Below, piece after piece: positions 23,736 to 32,921 of a DNA stretch of 32,921 bases. Numbering within the stretch: position 1 is the stretch's first letter; each line of letters opens with the position of its first letter. The notes below the pieces were generated by a model that saw nothing but the letters and a program-made list of their open reading frames with translations, had not been told where the DNA came from and ran no database searches. The DNA is taken from the NCBI RefSeq assembly GCF_002294725.1, contig NZ_NSFT01000028.1:1-32921 (forward strand). Direction: 5' to 3'. The position numbers were made by a program, and so were the translations under genes. This DNA is from Mesorhizobium sp. WSM4313 (GTDB lineage Bacteria > Pseudomonadota > Alphaproteobacteria > Rhizobiales > Rhizobiaceae).

Positions 23736-24787
23736 GCTGGCGCTCCCACGCGGCGGATGCGGTAGGCGGTGAAAAGCAGCGCCACCAGCATGGCCAGCAG
23801 CGCCGTGCCCTGGATGACATCGCTTAAGAAAGCCGGCACGCCGGTCGCCCGCGACATCGCCTCGGCGCCGGTCATGACGGCGGCCAGGAAGATCGCCGCC
23901 GGTAACACGCCGAGCGGGTTGAGCCTGGCGAGCATGGCGACGACGATGCCGGAATAGCCGTAGCCCGGCGAGATGTCGCTCATCACCTGGAAGTGGACGC
24001 CGCCTACCTCGCCGACGCCGGCGAGACCGGCCAGCGCGCCGGAGAGCAGCGCGGTGGAAAGCAGCACGCGCTGCACGTTGATGCCGCCATAGCGCGCCGC
24101 CTCCGGGTTCTCGCCGGTGACACGGATCCTGAAGCCGAGCGTGGTGCGTGCGATCAGGAACCAGCAAAGGGGTGCGGCGATCAGCGCCACGACCACGCCG
24201 AGATGCAGCCTTGTGCCCTCGACCAGCACCGGGAAATTGGCCGAGTCCTCGATCGGCGGCGAGATCGGATAGCCGGAGAAGGTGTCCTTCCACGGCCCCT
24301 CGATCAGCGCCATCAGCGCGTAATAGATGACCGAGTTGAGCAACAGAGAACTCACCACATCGTCGACTTTGAATTTGACGCGCAATGTCGCCGGCACCAG
24401 CGCGACGAGAGCGCCCGCAGCCGCGCCTACAAGGGCCATCAGCAGCATAGCGAGATAGCCCGGCATCGGGATGGCGCCGACAAAGCAGCTTGCCACCGCG
24501 CCGGCGAGCAGCTGGCCCTCGGCGCCGATGTTCCAGAATTTGGCGCGGAAGGCGATCGCCACCGCCAGGCCGGTGAAGATCATCGGGGCGGCGCGCACCA
24601 GCGTCTCGGTGATGGCGTAGCTGTCGCCGAGCGATGCAGACAGCATCACGCCATAGGCCTCGACGACGCCGGCGCCGGCAATCGCGATCAGGCCGCTGCA
24701 CAGGATCAGTGTGGCGGCGATGGCGACCAGCGGCAGCGCGAGGTTGAACCATGCGGGCGTCGACGTGCGGGCTTCGAGGCGAAACAT
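23732..24787 (-). CDS. BMP-linked ABC transporter permease (YufP-like)
   Basis: 351 residues, with about ten hydrophobic segments. Typical family stretches are AIAFRAKFWNIGAEGQLLAG, VDDVVSSLLLNSVIYY and GENPEAARYGGINVQR. The ATG shares one base with the stop of the ATPase gene (TGATG), so the operon is tightly coupled. It pairs with the permease at 22791-23735. Confidence 0.92.
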   Translation of the reverse strand: MFRLEARTSTPAWFNLALPLVAIAATLILCSGLIAIAGAGVVEAYGVMLSASLGDSYAITETLVRAAPMIFTGLAVAIAFRAKFWNIGAEGQLLAGAVASCFVGAIPMPGYLAMLLMALVGAAAGALVALVPATLRVKFKVDDVVSSLLLNSVIYYALMALIEGPWKDTFSGYPISPPIEDSANFPVLVEGTRLHLGVVVALIAAPLCWFLIARTTLGFRIRVTGENPEAARYGGINVQRVLLSTALLSGALAGLAGVGEVGGVHFQVMSDISPGYGYSGIVVAMLARLNPLGVLPAAIFLAAVMTGAEAMSRATGVPAFLSDVIQGTALLAMLVALLFTAYRIRRVGAPA

Positions 24788-26298
24788 CAGGCGTGCCCCT
24801 CCGCGCCGGTCATCATCAGGCCGAGCCTTGCGACGGTGGCATCCGCGCTGGGAAGCGTGCCCGCGATGCGGCCCTCATACATCACGGCGATGCGATCCGA
24901 GAGCATCAGCAATTCCTCGAGGTCCTCGCCGATGACGATGATGCCGCAGCCCTTGGCGCGCATGGCGAGGAATTTCTCCTGGATGAAGCGGGCGGCGCCG
25001 ATGTCGAGGCCGCGCGTCGGCTGCGAGACGATCAGCACCTTGGGGTCGAAGGCGAGCTCGCGGGCAAGAAGCACCTTCTGCAGATTGCCGCCGGACAACG
25101 CTCCGGCGCGCACCATCGGTCCGGGACAGCGTATGTCATAGGCCTTGATCTGTTGCTCGGCGAAGGCGCGGATGGCGGCCGGGTTGAGCAGGCCCTTGCG
25201 GCTGAAGACCTCGGTGCCGATACGCGGCAGCACCATGGAATCGGCTAAAGGCAGGTTTGTGACGAGGCCGGTGGTCATCCGGTCTTCCGGGATGCGGCCG
25301 AGGCCGAGCGTCTGCAATTCACGCGGCGAAAATTGCGCAACCGCTTTGCCGGCTATCGTCATCGCTCCGGCCTTGGGCGGCAGCATGCCGGAAATGACAT
25401 CGGCCAGCGCGCGCTGGCCGTTGCCGGAAACGCCGGCGATGCCCAGGATCTCGCCTGCGCGGACGAAAAGCGAGACGTCGCGCAGCGGCGTGCCGGCATG
25501 AGCGGAAGTGGATATGCGGTCGAGCGTCAGCACGGAAGCGCCGGGCGTCGAAGACTGCTTGACCGGCGGGACGATTTCGTGGCCGCACATCAGCTTGGCC
25601 ATTTCCGCCGACGTGGTGCTTGCCGGATCGTCGACGCGGCCGGCGACCTTGCCGTGGCGCAGCACGACGCAGCGATGGGTGAGCGCCCTGACTTCGTTGA
25701 GCTTGTGCGAGATGAAGATGATGCCGAGCCCTTGCGCCGCCATAGAGCGCAGGGCGGCGAACAGGCCGTCCACTTCGCTCGGCGCCAGCACCGCCGTCGG
25801 CTCATCGAGAATCAAAAGCCTGGCGCCGCGAAACAGCGCCTTGATGATTTCCAGCCGCTGCTGCTCGCCGACGGACAGCGCCGACACCGGCAGGTTCGGA
25901 TCGAGGCTCAGCCCATATTGCCGGCTGATTTCGTCCAGGCGGGCAAGCCCGCGAGCACGGTCGATACGACCGGACTTGCCGGCAATGCCGATCAAAAGGT
26001 TTTCCAGCACCGTAAGGCGCGGCGCGAGGTGGAAATGCTGGTGCACCATGCCGATGCCGGCGGCCAGGGCGTCGGCGGAATTGTGGATGGCAACGGGCCT
26101 GCCTTCGACCAGGATCTCGCCGGCGTCCGGCGCATAGGCGCCGAACAGCACGTTCATCAGCGTCGTCTTGCCGGCGCCGTTCTCACCGAGCAGGCCGAGA
26201 ATCTCGCCGGGCGCGACGCTAAGGTCGACGGCCTCGTTCGCCTTGACGGCGCCGAAGCTCTTGGTGATGCCGCGCATTTCGATGAGTGGGGCGGACAA
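24787..26298 (-). CDS. ABC transporter ATP-binding protein with two nucleotide-binding domains (YufO-like)
   Basis: 503 residues, tandem ABC domains. The first has Walker A GENGAGKTT (about 38-46), signature LSVGEQQRLEI and Walker B LLILDEPTAVL. The second (about 255-495) has a degenerate Walker A, GVSGNGQRA, and signature LSGGNLQKVLLARELA. This asymmetry is normal in ATPases of nucleoside and simple-sugar importers, where one site hydrolyses ATP. A TTG start is taken because GCAGGAG ends six bases before it and the encoded SAPLIEMRGITKSF is the family N-terminus; the first internal ATG is seven codons later. A 157-bp palindrome separates it from the binding protein gene upstream. Confidence 0.92.
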   Translation of the reverse strand: MSAPLIEMRGITKSFGAVKANEAVDLSVAPGEILGLLGENGAGKTTLMNVLFGAYAPDAGEILVEGRPVAIHNSADALAAGIGMVHQHFHLAPRLTVLENLLIGIAGKSGRIDRARGLARLDEISRQYGLSLDPNLPVSALSVGEQQRLEIIKALFRGARLLILDEPTAVLAPSEVDGLFAALRSMAAQGLGIIFISHKLNEVRALTHRCVVLRHGKVAGRVDDPASTTSAEMAKLMCGHEIVPPVKQSSTPGASVLTLDRISTSAHAGTPLRDVSLFVRAGEILGIAGVSGNGQRALADVISGMLPPKAGAMTIAGKAVAQFSPRELQTLGLGRIPEDRMTTGLVTNLPLADSMVLPRIGTEVFSRKGLLNPAAIRAFAEQQIKAYDIRCPGPMVRAGALSGGNLQKVLLARELAFDPKVLIVSQPTRGLDIGAARFIQEKFLAMRAKGCGIIVIGEDLEELLMLSDRIAVMYEGRIAGTLPSADATVARLGLMMTGAEGHA

Positions 26299-26345
26299 GG
26301 GTGCTCCTGCAGGATTGGCTTACTTGAAAGGGCGTGCCCGGCGCA

Positions 26346-26502
26346 CCCCCCTCTGGCCTGCCGGCCATCTCCCCCTCAAGGGGGGAGATCAGATGTCACG
26401 GCGGCCTTGCCAACTTTCAACGTTGAAAGCATCGAACACCGTCGACGGAACTGCCAATCTCCCCCCTTGAGGGGGAGATGTCCGGCAGGACAGAGAGGGG
26501 GG
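26346..26502. repeat. 157-bp palindrome between binding-protein and ATPase genes (R5)
   Basis: Arms 26346-26390 and 26457-26502 are inverted and nearly identical: CTCTGGCCTGCCGGCCATCT on the left and AGATGTCCGGCAGGACAGAG on the right, each also containing a TCTCCCCCTCAAGGGGGGAG stem. The centre (26391-26456) holds a further perfect palindrome, CTTTCAACGTTGAAAG (26414-26429). In RNA this would fold into a long clover of hairpins. Matching arms occur at 7992-8333. Confidence 0.88.
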
Positions 26503-26521
26503 CCTCGCGCCGCCCCTGGCG

Positions 26522-27547
26522 TCAGTCCGAAACCGGCGTGTTCTCGTCGACGTCGACGCGGAAATTGCCTTCGAGGATCTCGGCCTTCTTCTTCTCGACC
26601 AGGTCCTTGACGTCCGCCGGCAGCGTCTTGTCGAACTTGTGGAAGGGCGCCAGATACGAACCGCCCTTGGCCATGCGCGAGAAATCGCCATAGTCCTGCG
26701 CGGTGAAGACGCCGGCCTTGACCAGCTTGATCGCCTGCTCGACCGTTGGGTACATGTCCCACACCGGGCCGGTGATGACCGTATCCGGCCCGAGGCTGGA
26801 CTGGTCGGACATGTTGGAGATGGCAAAAATCTTCTTCTCGACCGCAGCCTCGATGACACCGAACCGCTCGGCATAGATGACGTCGACGCCGGCATCGATC
26901 TGCGCCACGGCTGCTTCCTTGGCCTTGGGCGGATCGAAGAAGGAGCCGATGAAGGCGACCTTCTTCTTGACGTTCGGGTTGACCTCCTTGGCGCCGGCGA
27001 AGAAAGCGTTGACCAGCCGGTTCACTTCCGGGATGCCCATCGCCGCGACGGCGCCCACCGTGCCCGATTTCGACATCTTTCCGGCGATCATGCCGGAGAG
27101 ATAGGCGGGCTCGTGAATCCAGTTGTCGAAGACACCAAAATTGGGCTCGGCCGGGCCGGCGCCGGAGCCGAACAGCCACGCGGTCTTCGGGAATTGTTTG
27201 GCCGTGCGGCGCGACTCGCGCTCGGCGGCGAAGGCGTCGCCCAGCACCAGCTGGTACCCCCCTTGAGCATATTCGCGCATCACGCGGCTGAAGTCGGCGG
27301 TCTGCACCTTTTCCGACCATTTGTATTCGATGCCCAGCTCCTTCTCGGCCTTCTGCAGGGCGACATGGATCTGGTTGTCCCACGGCTCCTCGATCGGCGT
27401 GGCGAAGATCGCCGCCACCTTCAGCTTCTTGTCCTTGGCGAAGGCCGCGCCGGGCAGCACGGTAGCCGCGAGGCCGAGCGCGCCGAGTTCCAGCACGCTG
27501 CGCCGCGACAGGCCGGCGCGTTGCGTTTTGCTACGTTCGTTTTCCAT
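26522..27547 (-). CDS. BMP family ABC transporter substrate-binding protein
   Basis: 341 residues from the ATG at 27547 with GAGGGG upstream; a longer frame from 27640 is not supported. The N-terminal SRRSVLELGALGLAATVLPG has twin arginines and a hydrophobic stretch, a Tat-like signal with cleavage near GAAFA. The body shows the BMP/PnrA pattern: VAAIFATPIEEPWDNQIHVA, DFSRVMREYAQGGYQLVLGD and YLSGMIAGKMSKSGTVGAVA. BMP proteins usually bind nucleosides, purines or related compounds. It heads an operon with the ATPase and two permeases. Confidence 0.92.
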   Translation of the reverse strand: MENERSKTQRAGLSRRSVLELGALGLAATVLPGAAFAKDKKLKVAAIFATPIEEPWDNQIHVALQKAEKELGIEYKWSEKVQTADFSRVMREYAQGGYQLVLGDAFAAERESRRTAKQFPKTAWLFGSGAGPAEPNFGVFDNWIHEPAYLSGMIAGKMSKSGTVGAVAAMGIPEVNRLVNAFFAGAKEVNPNVKKKVAFIGSFFDPPKAKEAAVAQIDAGVDVIYAERFGVIEAAVEKKIFAISNMSDQSSLGPDTVITGPVWDMYPTVEQAIKLVKAGVFTAQDYGDFSRMAKGGSYLAPFHKFDKTLPADVKDLVEKKKAEILEGNFRVDVDENTPVSD

Positions 27548-27837
27548 TGAAGTGCCCCTCTGTTCGACAGCCGTGTCGAGCCGGCCGTTCCAAAATGTCA
27601 GACACCCGGGACTATGGAACGGCGCCTGAGATTTGTCCACATGGTCAAATTTGGTGGGGACGCCTGTGCGTTCGTCATCCCCGGGCGGAGCAAGGAGCGT
27701 AGCGACGCAGCGCAGACCCGAGGATCCATGCCGTGACCTCGACGCTGCTCAACGGCGCAGAACCAGCGACGGCTGCGCCAATGCCTGTTCTGGACCGTGG
27801 CATTCTTCGTCTGATCGAACGGCATGGATTCCAGGGT

Positions 27838-29940
<2,103 letters not shown>

Positions 29941-30042
29941 GCGGAACCTCCCGAGACCGGCTGCAACCGCGCAAGGGTTTACTAGGCAGCGACCCGAATG
30001 GGAACCCGATCCGGCCCTGGCCCAATTGTTGGCGAGGCCCGG

Positions 30043-30633
30043 TTAGTTGTCCACGCGGCCGAAGGGCGGCACGTCGCCGATCACCTCGCGCTTGTCCTTG
30101 CCGCAGGCGAAGGTCTTTGCCTTTTCGTCGGCGAGCTTGCGCGCCTGGTCGTTGGCCTGCGGATTGCCAGTGGCTAATACCAGGCCGATCGTGCAACCTT
30201 GATGCTCTTCCGGTTGCGCCACCTTGGCGACGACCAGCACATCGGTCGATTTCTTTTCGTCCTCAGGGTTGCTGACGGAGCGGCGGTGGATGGCGGCGAA
30301 GGGGATGACGACGTCGCCATTGGTCTCGATGCGCCATTCGACTTTCGGTCCAGAGCCGTTGAACGCGGTAAAACTCTCCCAGACCGCAGTCATGTCGTCG
30401 GACGGAAAGCCGTAATAGACGGATTCGCGCGCGTCGTCGTAGCTGATCATCACCGGGTAGCCGCGATAGCCGGAGCAAGCGAGGCTCGCCCAGTCGCCGT
30501 CGCCTTCTGCGGCCTGCGCATAGGTCACGCAGTCCTTCTTCGAGTCGAGCTCGGTATAGGCGCTGGAGATGTCGCCGGCCTGGGCCGCCTGGCAGAAACC
30601 GGCGAGGGCAAGCGGGACCAGAAGAGCGCGCAT
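30043..30633 (-). CDS. Exported protein of unknown function
   Basis: 196 residues from the ATG at 30633 with GGAG ten bases upstream; a TTG three codons earlier is less likely. A signal peptide (MRALLVPLALAGFCQAAQA) precedes a soluble domain with four cysteines (KKDC, LACSGY, GCTIGL, FACGKD), likely forming disulphides in the periplasm. Stretches such as CSGYRGYPVMISYDDARESV suggest a compact fold, but I do not recognise the family. It stands on the same strand as the TetR gene, 44 bases downstream of its stop. Confidence 0.75.
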   Translation of the reverse strand: MRALLVPLALAGFCQAAQAGDISSAYTELDSKKDCVTYAQAAEGDGDWASLACSGYRGYPVMISYDDARESVYYGFPSDDMTAVWESFTAFNGSGPKVEWRIETNGDVVIPFAAIHRRSVSNPEDEKKSTDVLVVAKVAQPEEHQGCTIGLVLATGNPQANDQARKLADEKAKTFACGKDKREVIGDVPPFGRVDN

Positions 30634-30676
30634 CGCTGACAACTCCGTTCGAGCTGCCCGAGCGTAACGTCAATCG

Positions 30677-31285
30677 CTATTTCTTCAAGCTGGCTTCGAT
30701 CAAGAGATCGGCGTTGCGGGCGACCGCCGCTGCCGGTCCGCCCAAGCCAAACAACTGGCCGCTGATATAGGCGCCTTCGATGAGCAGCAGCAGGCCGTCG
30801 CCCAGCGTGTCGGGATCGGCAGCGCCCATGGCGGCCGCCATGGCGCGCAGGCGCCGGCGCAATTCCACTTTGTTGTTCTCGCTCACCACCCGCGCGGGAT
30901 GGCCGCGCTCGGGATATTCCACCGCCGCGTTGGTCATGCCGCAGCCGCGATAATCGGGCTTTTGCGTGCGTTTGCCGACGCGGGTCAGGAAAGCGATGAT
31001 CTGGGCCCGCGGATCGCCCGGATGCGCATCGACCGCTTCGTCGAAGCGTTCCCAGAATTCGAGGTCGTATTTGCGCAAATAGGAGGCGGCGAGCTCATCC
31101 TTGGACGGGAAGCTGCGGTACAGGCTCGGCTTTGTGACGCCGGCGCGCCTGACGATCTCGTCGACGCCGATTGCCCTTATGCCCTCGCGGTAAAAGAGGT
31201 CGCGCGCCACGTCCAGGATCTTGTCCGCCGCCCTCGGAGCAGGGGGCTCGCTGATCGACGCTTCAATTTTATTGTCGGATGGCAT
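30677..31285 (-). CDS. TetR/AcrR family transcriptional regulator
   Basis: 202 residues. The N-terminal TetR helix-turn-helix lies near 20-65 (ILDVARDLFYREGIRAIGVD, EIVRRAGVTKPSLYRSFPSK); the helical ligand domain follows, with GCGMTNAAVEYP near residue 120. It is divergent from the MFS gene, with a perfect 19-bp inverted repeat in the gap (31305-31365). It most likely represses the transporter and itself until a ligand, perhaps the transported compound, binds. Confidence 0.93.
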   Translation of the reverse strand: MPSDNKIEASISEPPAPRAADKILDVARDLFYREGIRAIGVDEIVRRAGVTKPSLYRSFPSKDELAASYLRKYDLEFWERFDEAVDAHPGDPRAQIIAFLTRVGKRTQKPDYRGCGMTNAAVEYPERGHPARVVSENNKVELRRRLRAMAAAMGAADPDTLGDGLLLLIEGAYISGQLFGLGGPAAAVARNADLLIEASLKK

Positions 31286-31304
31286 TCAAACAACTCGCTT
31301 GACA

Positions 31305-31365
31305 ATGTTACTGACCGGTACGTATGTATGGCCTCATTCCATTGCAACGTACCGGTCAGTAACAT
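31305..31365. promoter_or_regulatory. TetR operator: perfect 19-bp inverted repeat with 23-bp spacer
   Basis: ATGTTACTGACCGGTACGT at 31305-31323 and ACGTACCGGTCAGTAACAT at 31347-31365 are exact reverse complements. Each arm has an ACCGGT core within the partly symmetrical TACTGACCGGTA, a common form of TetR half-sites. The centre-to-centre distance is 42 bases, four helical turns. The right arm runs into the ATG of the MFS gene (31364), leaving no space for a Shine-Dalgarno sequence. Confidence 0.85.
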
Positions 31366-32647
31366 GATAATCCAGTCCCGTCCGTTTGGCCAGCGCTACG
31401 CATTTGTCGTCGTCGCCGTCATTTTCCTGTGCCTGCTGATCGCGGCCGGGCTCCGTTCGGCGCCCTCGGTGATGATGGTGCCGCTGGAGGAAAGCTTCGG
31501 CTGGCATCGCGACGTAACGTCCTGGGCCGCCAGTGTCGGCATCCTGCTCTACGGCTTGACCGGACCGTTCGCCGCCGCGCTGATGGAGCGCATCGGGTTG
31601 CGCCGCACGCTGCTCGGCTCCCTGCTGGTGATGTCGGGATCGACCGCGCTCAGCCTGTTCATGACTGAGCCATGGCATCTTTTCATCACCTGGGGCGTGT
31701 TTTCCGGCATTGGTTCGGGCGCGGTGGCGAGCGTGCTCGGCGCCACCATCGTCAACCGTTGGTTCAAGACCAATCGCGGCTTGATGATGGGCCTGATGTC
31801 AGCCTCCAGCGCCACCGGCATGCTGGTTTTCCTGCCGCTCATCGCCTCGCTGGCGCAGAGCGGCGGCTGGAAGCCGGTGGCGATCGCCGTGGCGCTGGCC
31901 ACCGCCGCGCTGATACCTTTCGTCTTGCTGCTGGTGCCGGAGCGCCCCGCTTCGATCGGCCAGGTTCGTTACGGCGCCGATGCCGACGACGTGCCGCCGG
32001 TGTCGCCGGCATCGCAGGGCAATTTCCTGGCCCACACGCTGAACACGCTGCGCCGCGCGGCGGGCACGCGGGTGTTCTGGTACCTGTTCGCCACCTTCTT
32101 CGTCTGCGGCTTCACCACCAATGGACTCGTCGGCACGCATCTCATCGCCTTCTGCGGCGATATGGGCATCGGCGAGGTGCAGGCAGCCGGGCTGTTGTCG
32201 ATGATGGGCATTTTCGATCTGATCGGCACCACGCTCTCCGGCTGGCTCACCGACCGTTTCGATCCGCGCAAGCTGCTCGGCGTCTATTACGCGGTGCGCG
32301 GTCTGTCGCTGATCTACCTGCCCTATTCCGGCTTCTCGGCGACCAGCCTGGTTATCTTCGCCGTGCTCTACGGGCTCGACTGGATCGCCACCGTGCCGCC
32401 GACGCTGAGGCTTGCCAACGAGGCGTTCGGCGATCGCAGCGGACCGATCGTGTTCGGCTGGATCGTCGCCGGCCACCAGGTGGGCGCCGCGGCGGCCGCC
32501 GCCTTCGGCGGCACGATGCGCGAGCTGCAGGGCAATTACGAGCTGGCCTTCCTGATCGCGGGGATGACCGGCATCGCGGCGGCGTGTATCTCGCTCTTGA
32601 TCAACACGAGCAGGCCGGCCTTCGGGCCGGAGCCGCAGGCGGCTTAG
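31364..32647 (+). CDS. MFS transporter
   Basis: 427 residues, twelve expected membrane segments, in two six-helix halves. Segments near the start are FVVVAVIFLCLLIAAGLRSA and WAASVGILLYGLTGPFAAAL, with the loop-2/3 motif ERIGLRRTLLG; the second half has GWLTDRFDPRKLLG, the matching motif. It most resembles monocarboxylate-type or efflux MFS members; the substrate is unknown. The start is uncertain: the ATG at 31364 overlaps the operator and has no Shine-Dalgarno, and an ATG at 31328 would add 12 residues and lie within the operator spacer. Leaderless or weak translation is possible. The C-terminus lies directly before the repeat at 32658. Confidence 0.9.
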   Translation: MIIQSRPFGQRYAFVVVAVIFLCLLIAAGLRSAPSVMMVPLEESFGWHRDVTSWAASVGILLYGLTGPFAAALMERIGLRRTLLGSLLVMSGSTALSLFMTEPWHLFITWGVFSGIGSGAVASVLGATIVNRWFKTNRGLMMGLMSASSATGMLVFLPLIASLAQSGGWKPVAIAVALATAALIPFVLLLVPERPASIGQVRYGADADDVPPVSPASQGNFLAHTLNTLRRAAGTRVFWYLFATFFVCGFTTNGLVGTHLIAFCGDMGIGEVQAAGLLSMMGIFDLIGTTLSGWLTDRFDPRKLLGVYYAVRGLSLIYLPYSGFSATSLVIFAVLYGLDWIATVPPTLRLANEAFGDRSGPIVFGWIVAGHQVGAAAAAAFGGTMRELQGNYELAFLIAGMTGIAAACISLLINTSRPAFGPEPQAA

Positions 32648-32649
32648 GC

Positions 32650-32797
32650 GCGACTTTCCCTTCTCCCCTTGTGGGAGAAGGTGGCCGCGAAGCGGCCGGA
32701 TGAGGGGTGCTCCAGGGAACACCGACGCCTCACTCCGCTGGAACACCCCTCATCCGTCTCGGCGCTATCGCGCCGATCCACCTTCTCCCACAAGGGG
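32650..32797. repeat. Long palindromic repeat R4 interrupted by an IS
   Basis: The left arm CCCTTCTCCCCTTGTGGGAG with GCGAAGCGGCCGGATGAGGG is inverted relative to the right arm, CACCCCTCATCCGTCTCGGC with CCACCTTCTCCCACAAGGGG. The right arm ends exactly where the IS begins; in the intact element it would continue as AGAAGGG. It probably acts as a transcript end for the MFS gene. Confidence 0.85.
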
Positions 32798-32921
32798 CCT
32801 GTTGCGTAATTGGCTGGTTGTGATTCTCTGAGAGGAAGCTCGGAGGGAATCGCGATGGCTGTGAAGCAGACGGGACAGTTGAGCCTGGCGGAGGCGTTTC
32901 TAGGCGACAAGCTTGCGGGCG
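32798..32921 (+). mobile_element. 5' end of an insertion sequence, IS5-like (partial)
   Basis: The IS starts CCTGTTGCGTAATTGGCTGG, the inverted counterpart of the IS end at 105-124, and contains the start of its transposase. It is cut by the window end. It sits within the right arm of repeat R4. The family call rests on the N-terminus of the transposase. Confidence 0.75.
32855..32921 (+). CDS. Transposase, N-terminal 22 residues (partial)
   Basis: MAVKQTGQLSLAEAFLGDKL is the start of a protein cut by the window end. The KQTGQLSLAEAF pattern is that of IS5-family DDE transposases common in rhizobia. GGAGGG lies seven bases before the ATG. Family assignment from so short a piece is provisional. 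Confidence 0.65.
   Translation, partial: MAVKQTGQLSLAEAFLGDKLAG

Noticed and set aside
23736..24752. Upstream part of the long open frame of the second BMP permease
   Set aside because: It is a shadow of the permease gene 23732-24787; low-complexity Arg/Ala-rich translation.
26346..26502. CRISPR-like array
   Set aside because: The repeats are inverted arms of one palindrome, not regularly spaced direct repeats, and no cas genes are present.
30899..31363. Long upstream extension of the MFS frame
   Set aside because: It runs antisense through the TetR gene and its operator; the membrane protein begins only near 31364 (or 31328).

Overview
The window reads as a chromosomal segment of a GC-rich alphaproteobacterium, most likely Mesorhizobium or a close relative in the Rhizobiales. 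This rests on the density of solute ABC transporters, on the several families of intergenic palindromic repeats (typified by CTCCCACAAGGGG and CCTCCGGAGGG cores), on a RirA-type iron operator, and on the style of the genes. No phage, conjugation or CRISPR genes are visible. Both ends of the window lie inside the same kind of insertion sequence: the 3' end of a copy at 1-124 and the 5' end of a copy, with the start of its transposase, from 32798.

Region by region. (1) 109-7951 is a catabolic cluster: an M81 metallopeptidase, two sugar-type ABC permeases and a solute-binding protein on the minus strand, divergent from an SDR dehydrogenase, the transporter ATPase and a MurR/RpiR regulator on the plus strand. 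The divergent gap carries two matching dyads that are good candidate operators. (2) 7952-8346 is a nest of palindromic repeats. (3) 8347-16011 holds housekeeping and envelope genes: DUF167 and YggT, tRNA-Ala(CGC), exported proteins, an AsmA-family protein, a lipoprotein and a multicopper oxidase. (4) 16093-18538 is exbB-exbD-tonB, preceded by a TGA-N9-TCA iron-responsive element. (5) 18747-22467 contains an isochorismatase-like hydrolase, a DUF1127 protein, an ABM-domain protein, an ECF sigma factor with a C-terminal NTF2-like domain, a luciferase-like monooxygenase and a 49-residue membrane protein. (6) 22791-27547 is a complete BMP-type (nucleoside-like) ABC transporter, with a 157-bp palindrome between the binding-protein gene and the ATPase gene. 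(7) 27838-32647 holds a bifunctional enoyl-CoA hydratase/3-hydroxyacyl-CoA dehydrogenase, an exported protein and a TetR regulator divergent from an MFS transporter across a perfect 19-bp inverted repeat.

What stands out is less a single new system than regulatory and repeat structure: twin dyads for the RpiR regulator, an iron operator over the exbB promoter that may also reach the multicopper oxidase, a TetR operator that runs into the start codon of its target, palindromic repeats nested in each other or supplying the ends of proteins, and two IS ends sitting at the same position of the same repeat. Substrates of both ABC systems and of the MFS protein cannot be read from the sequence.
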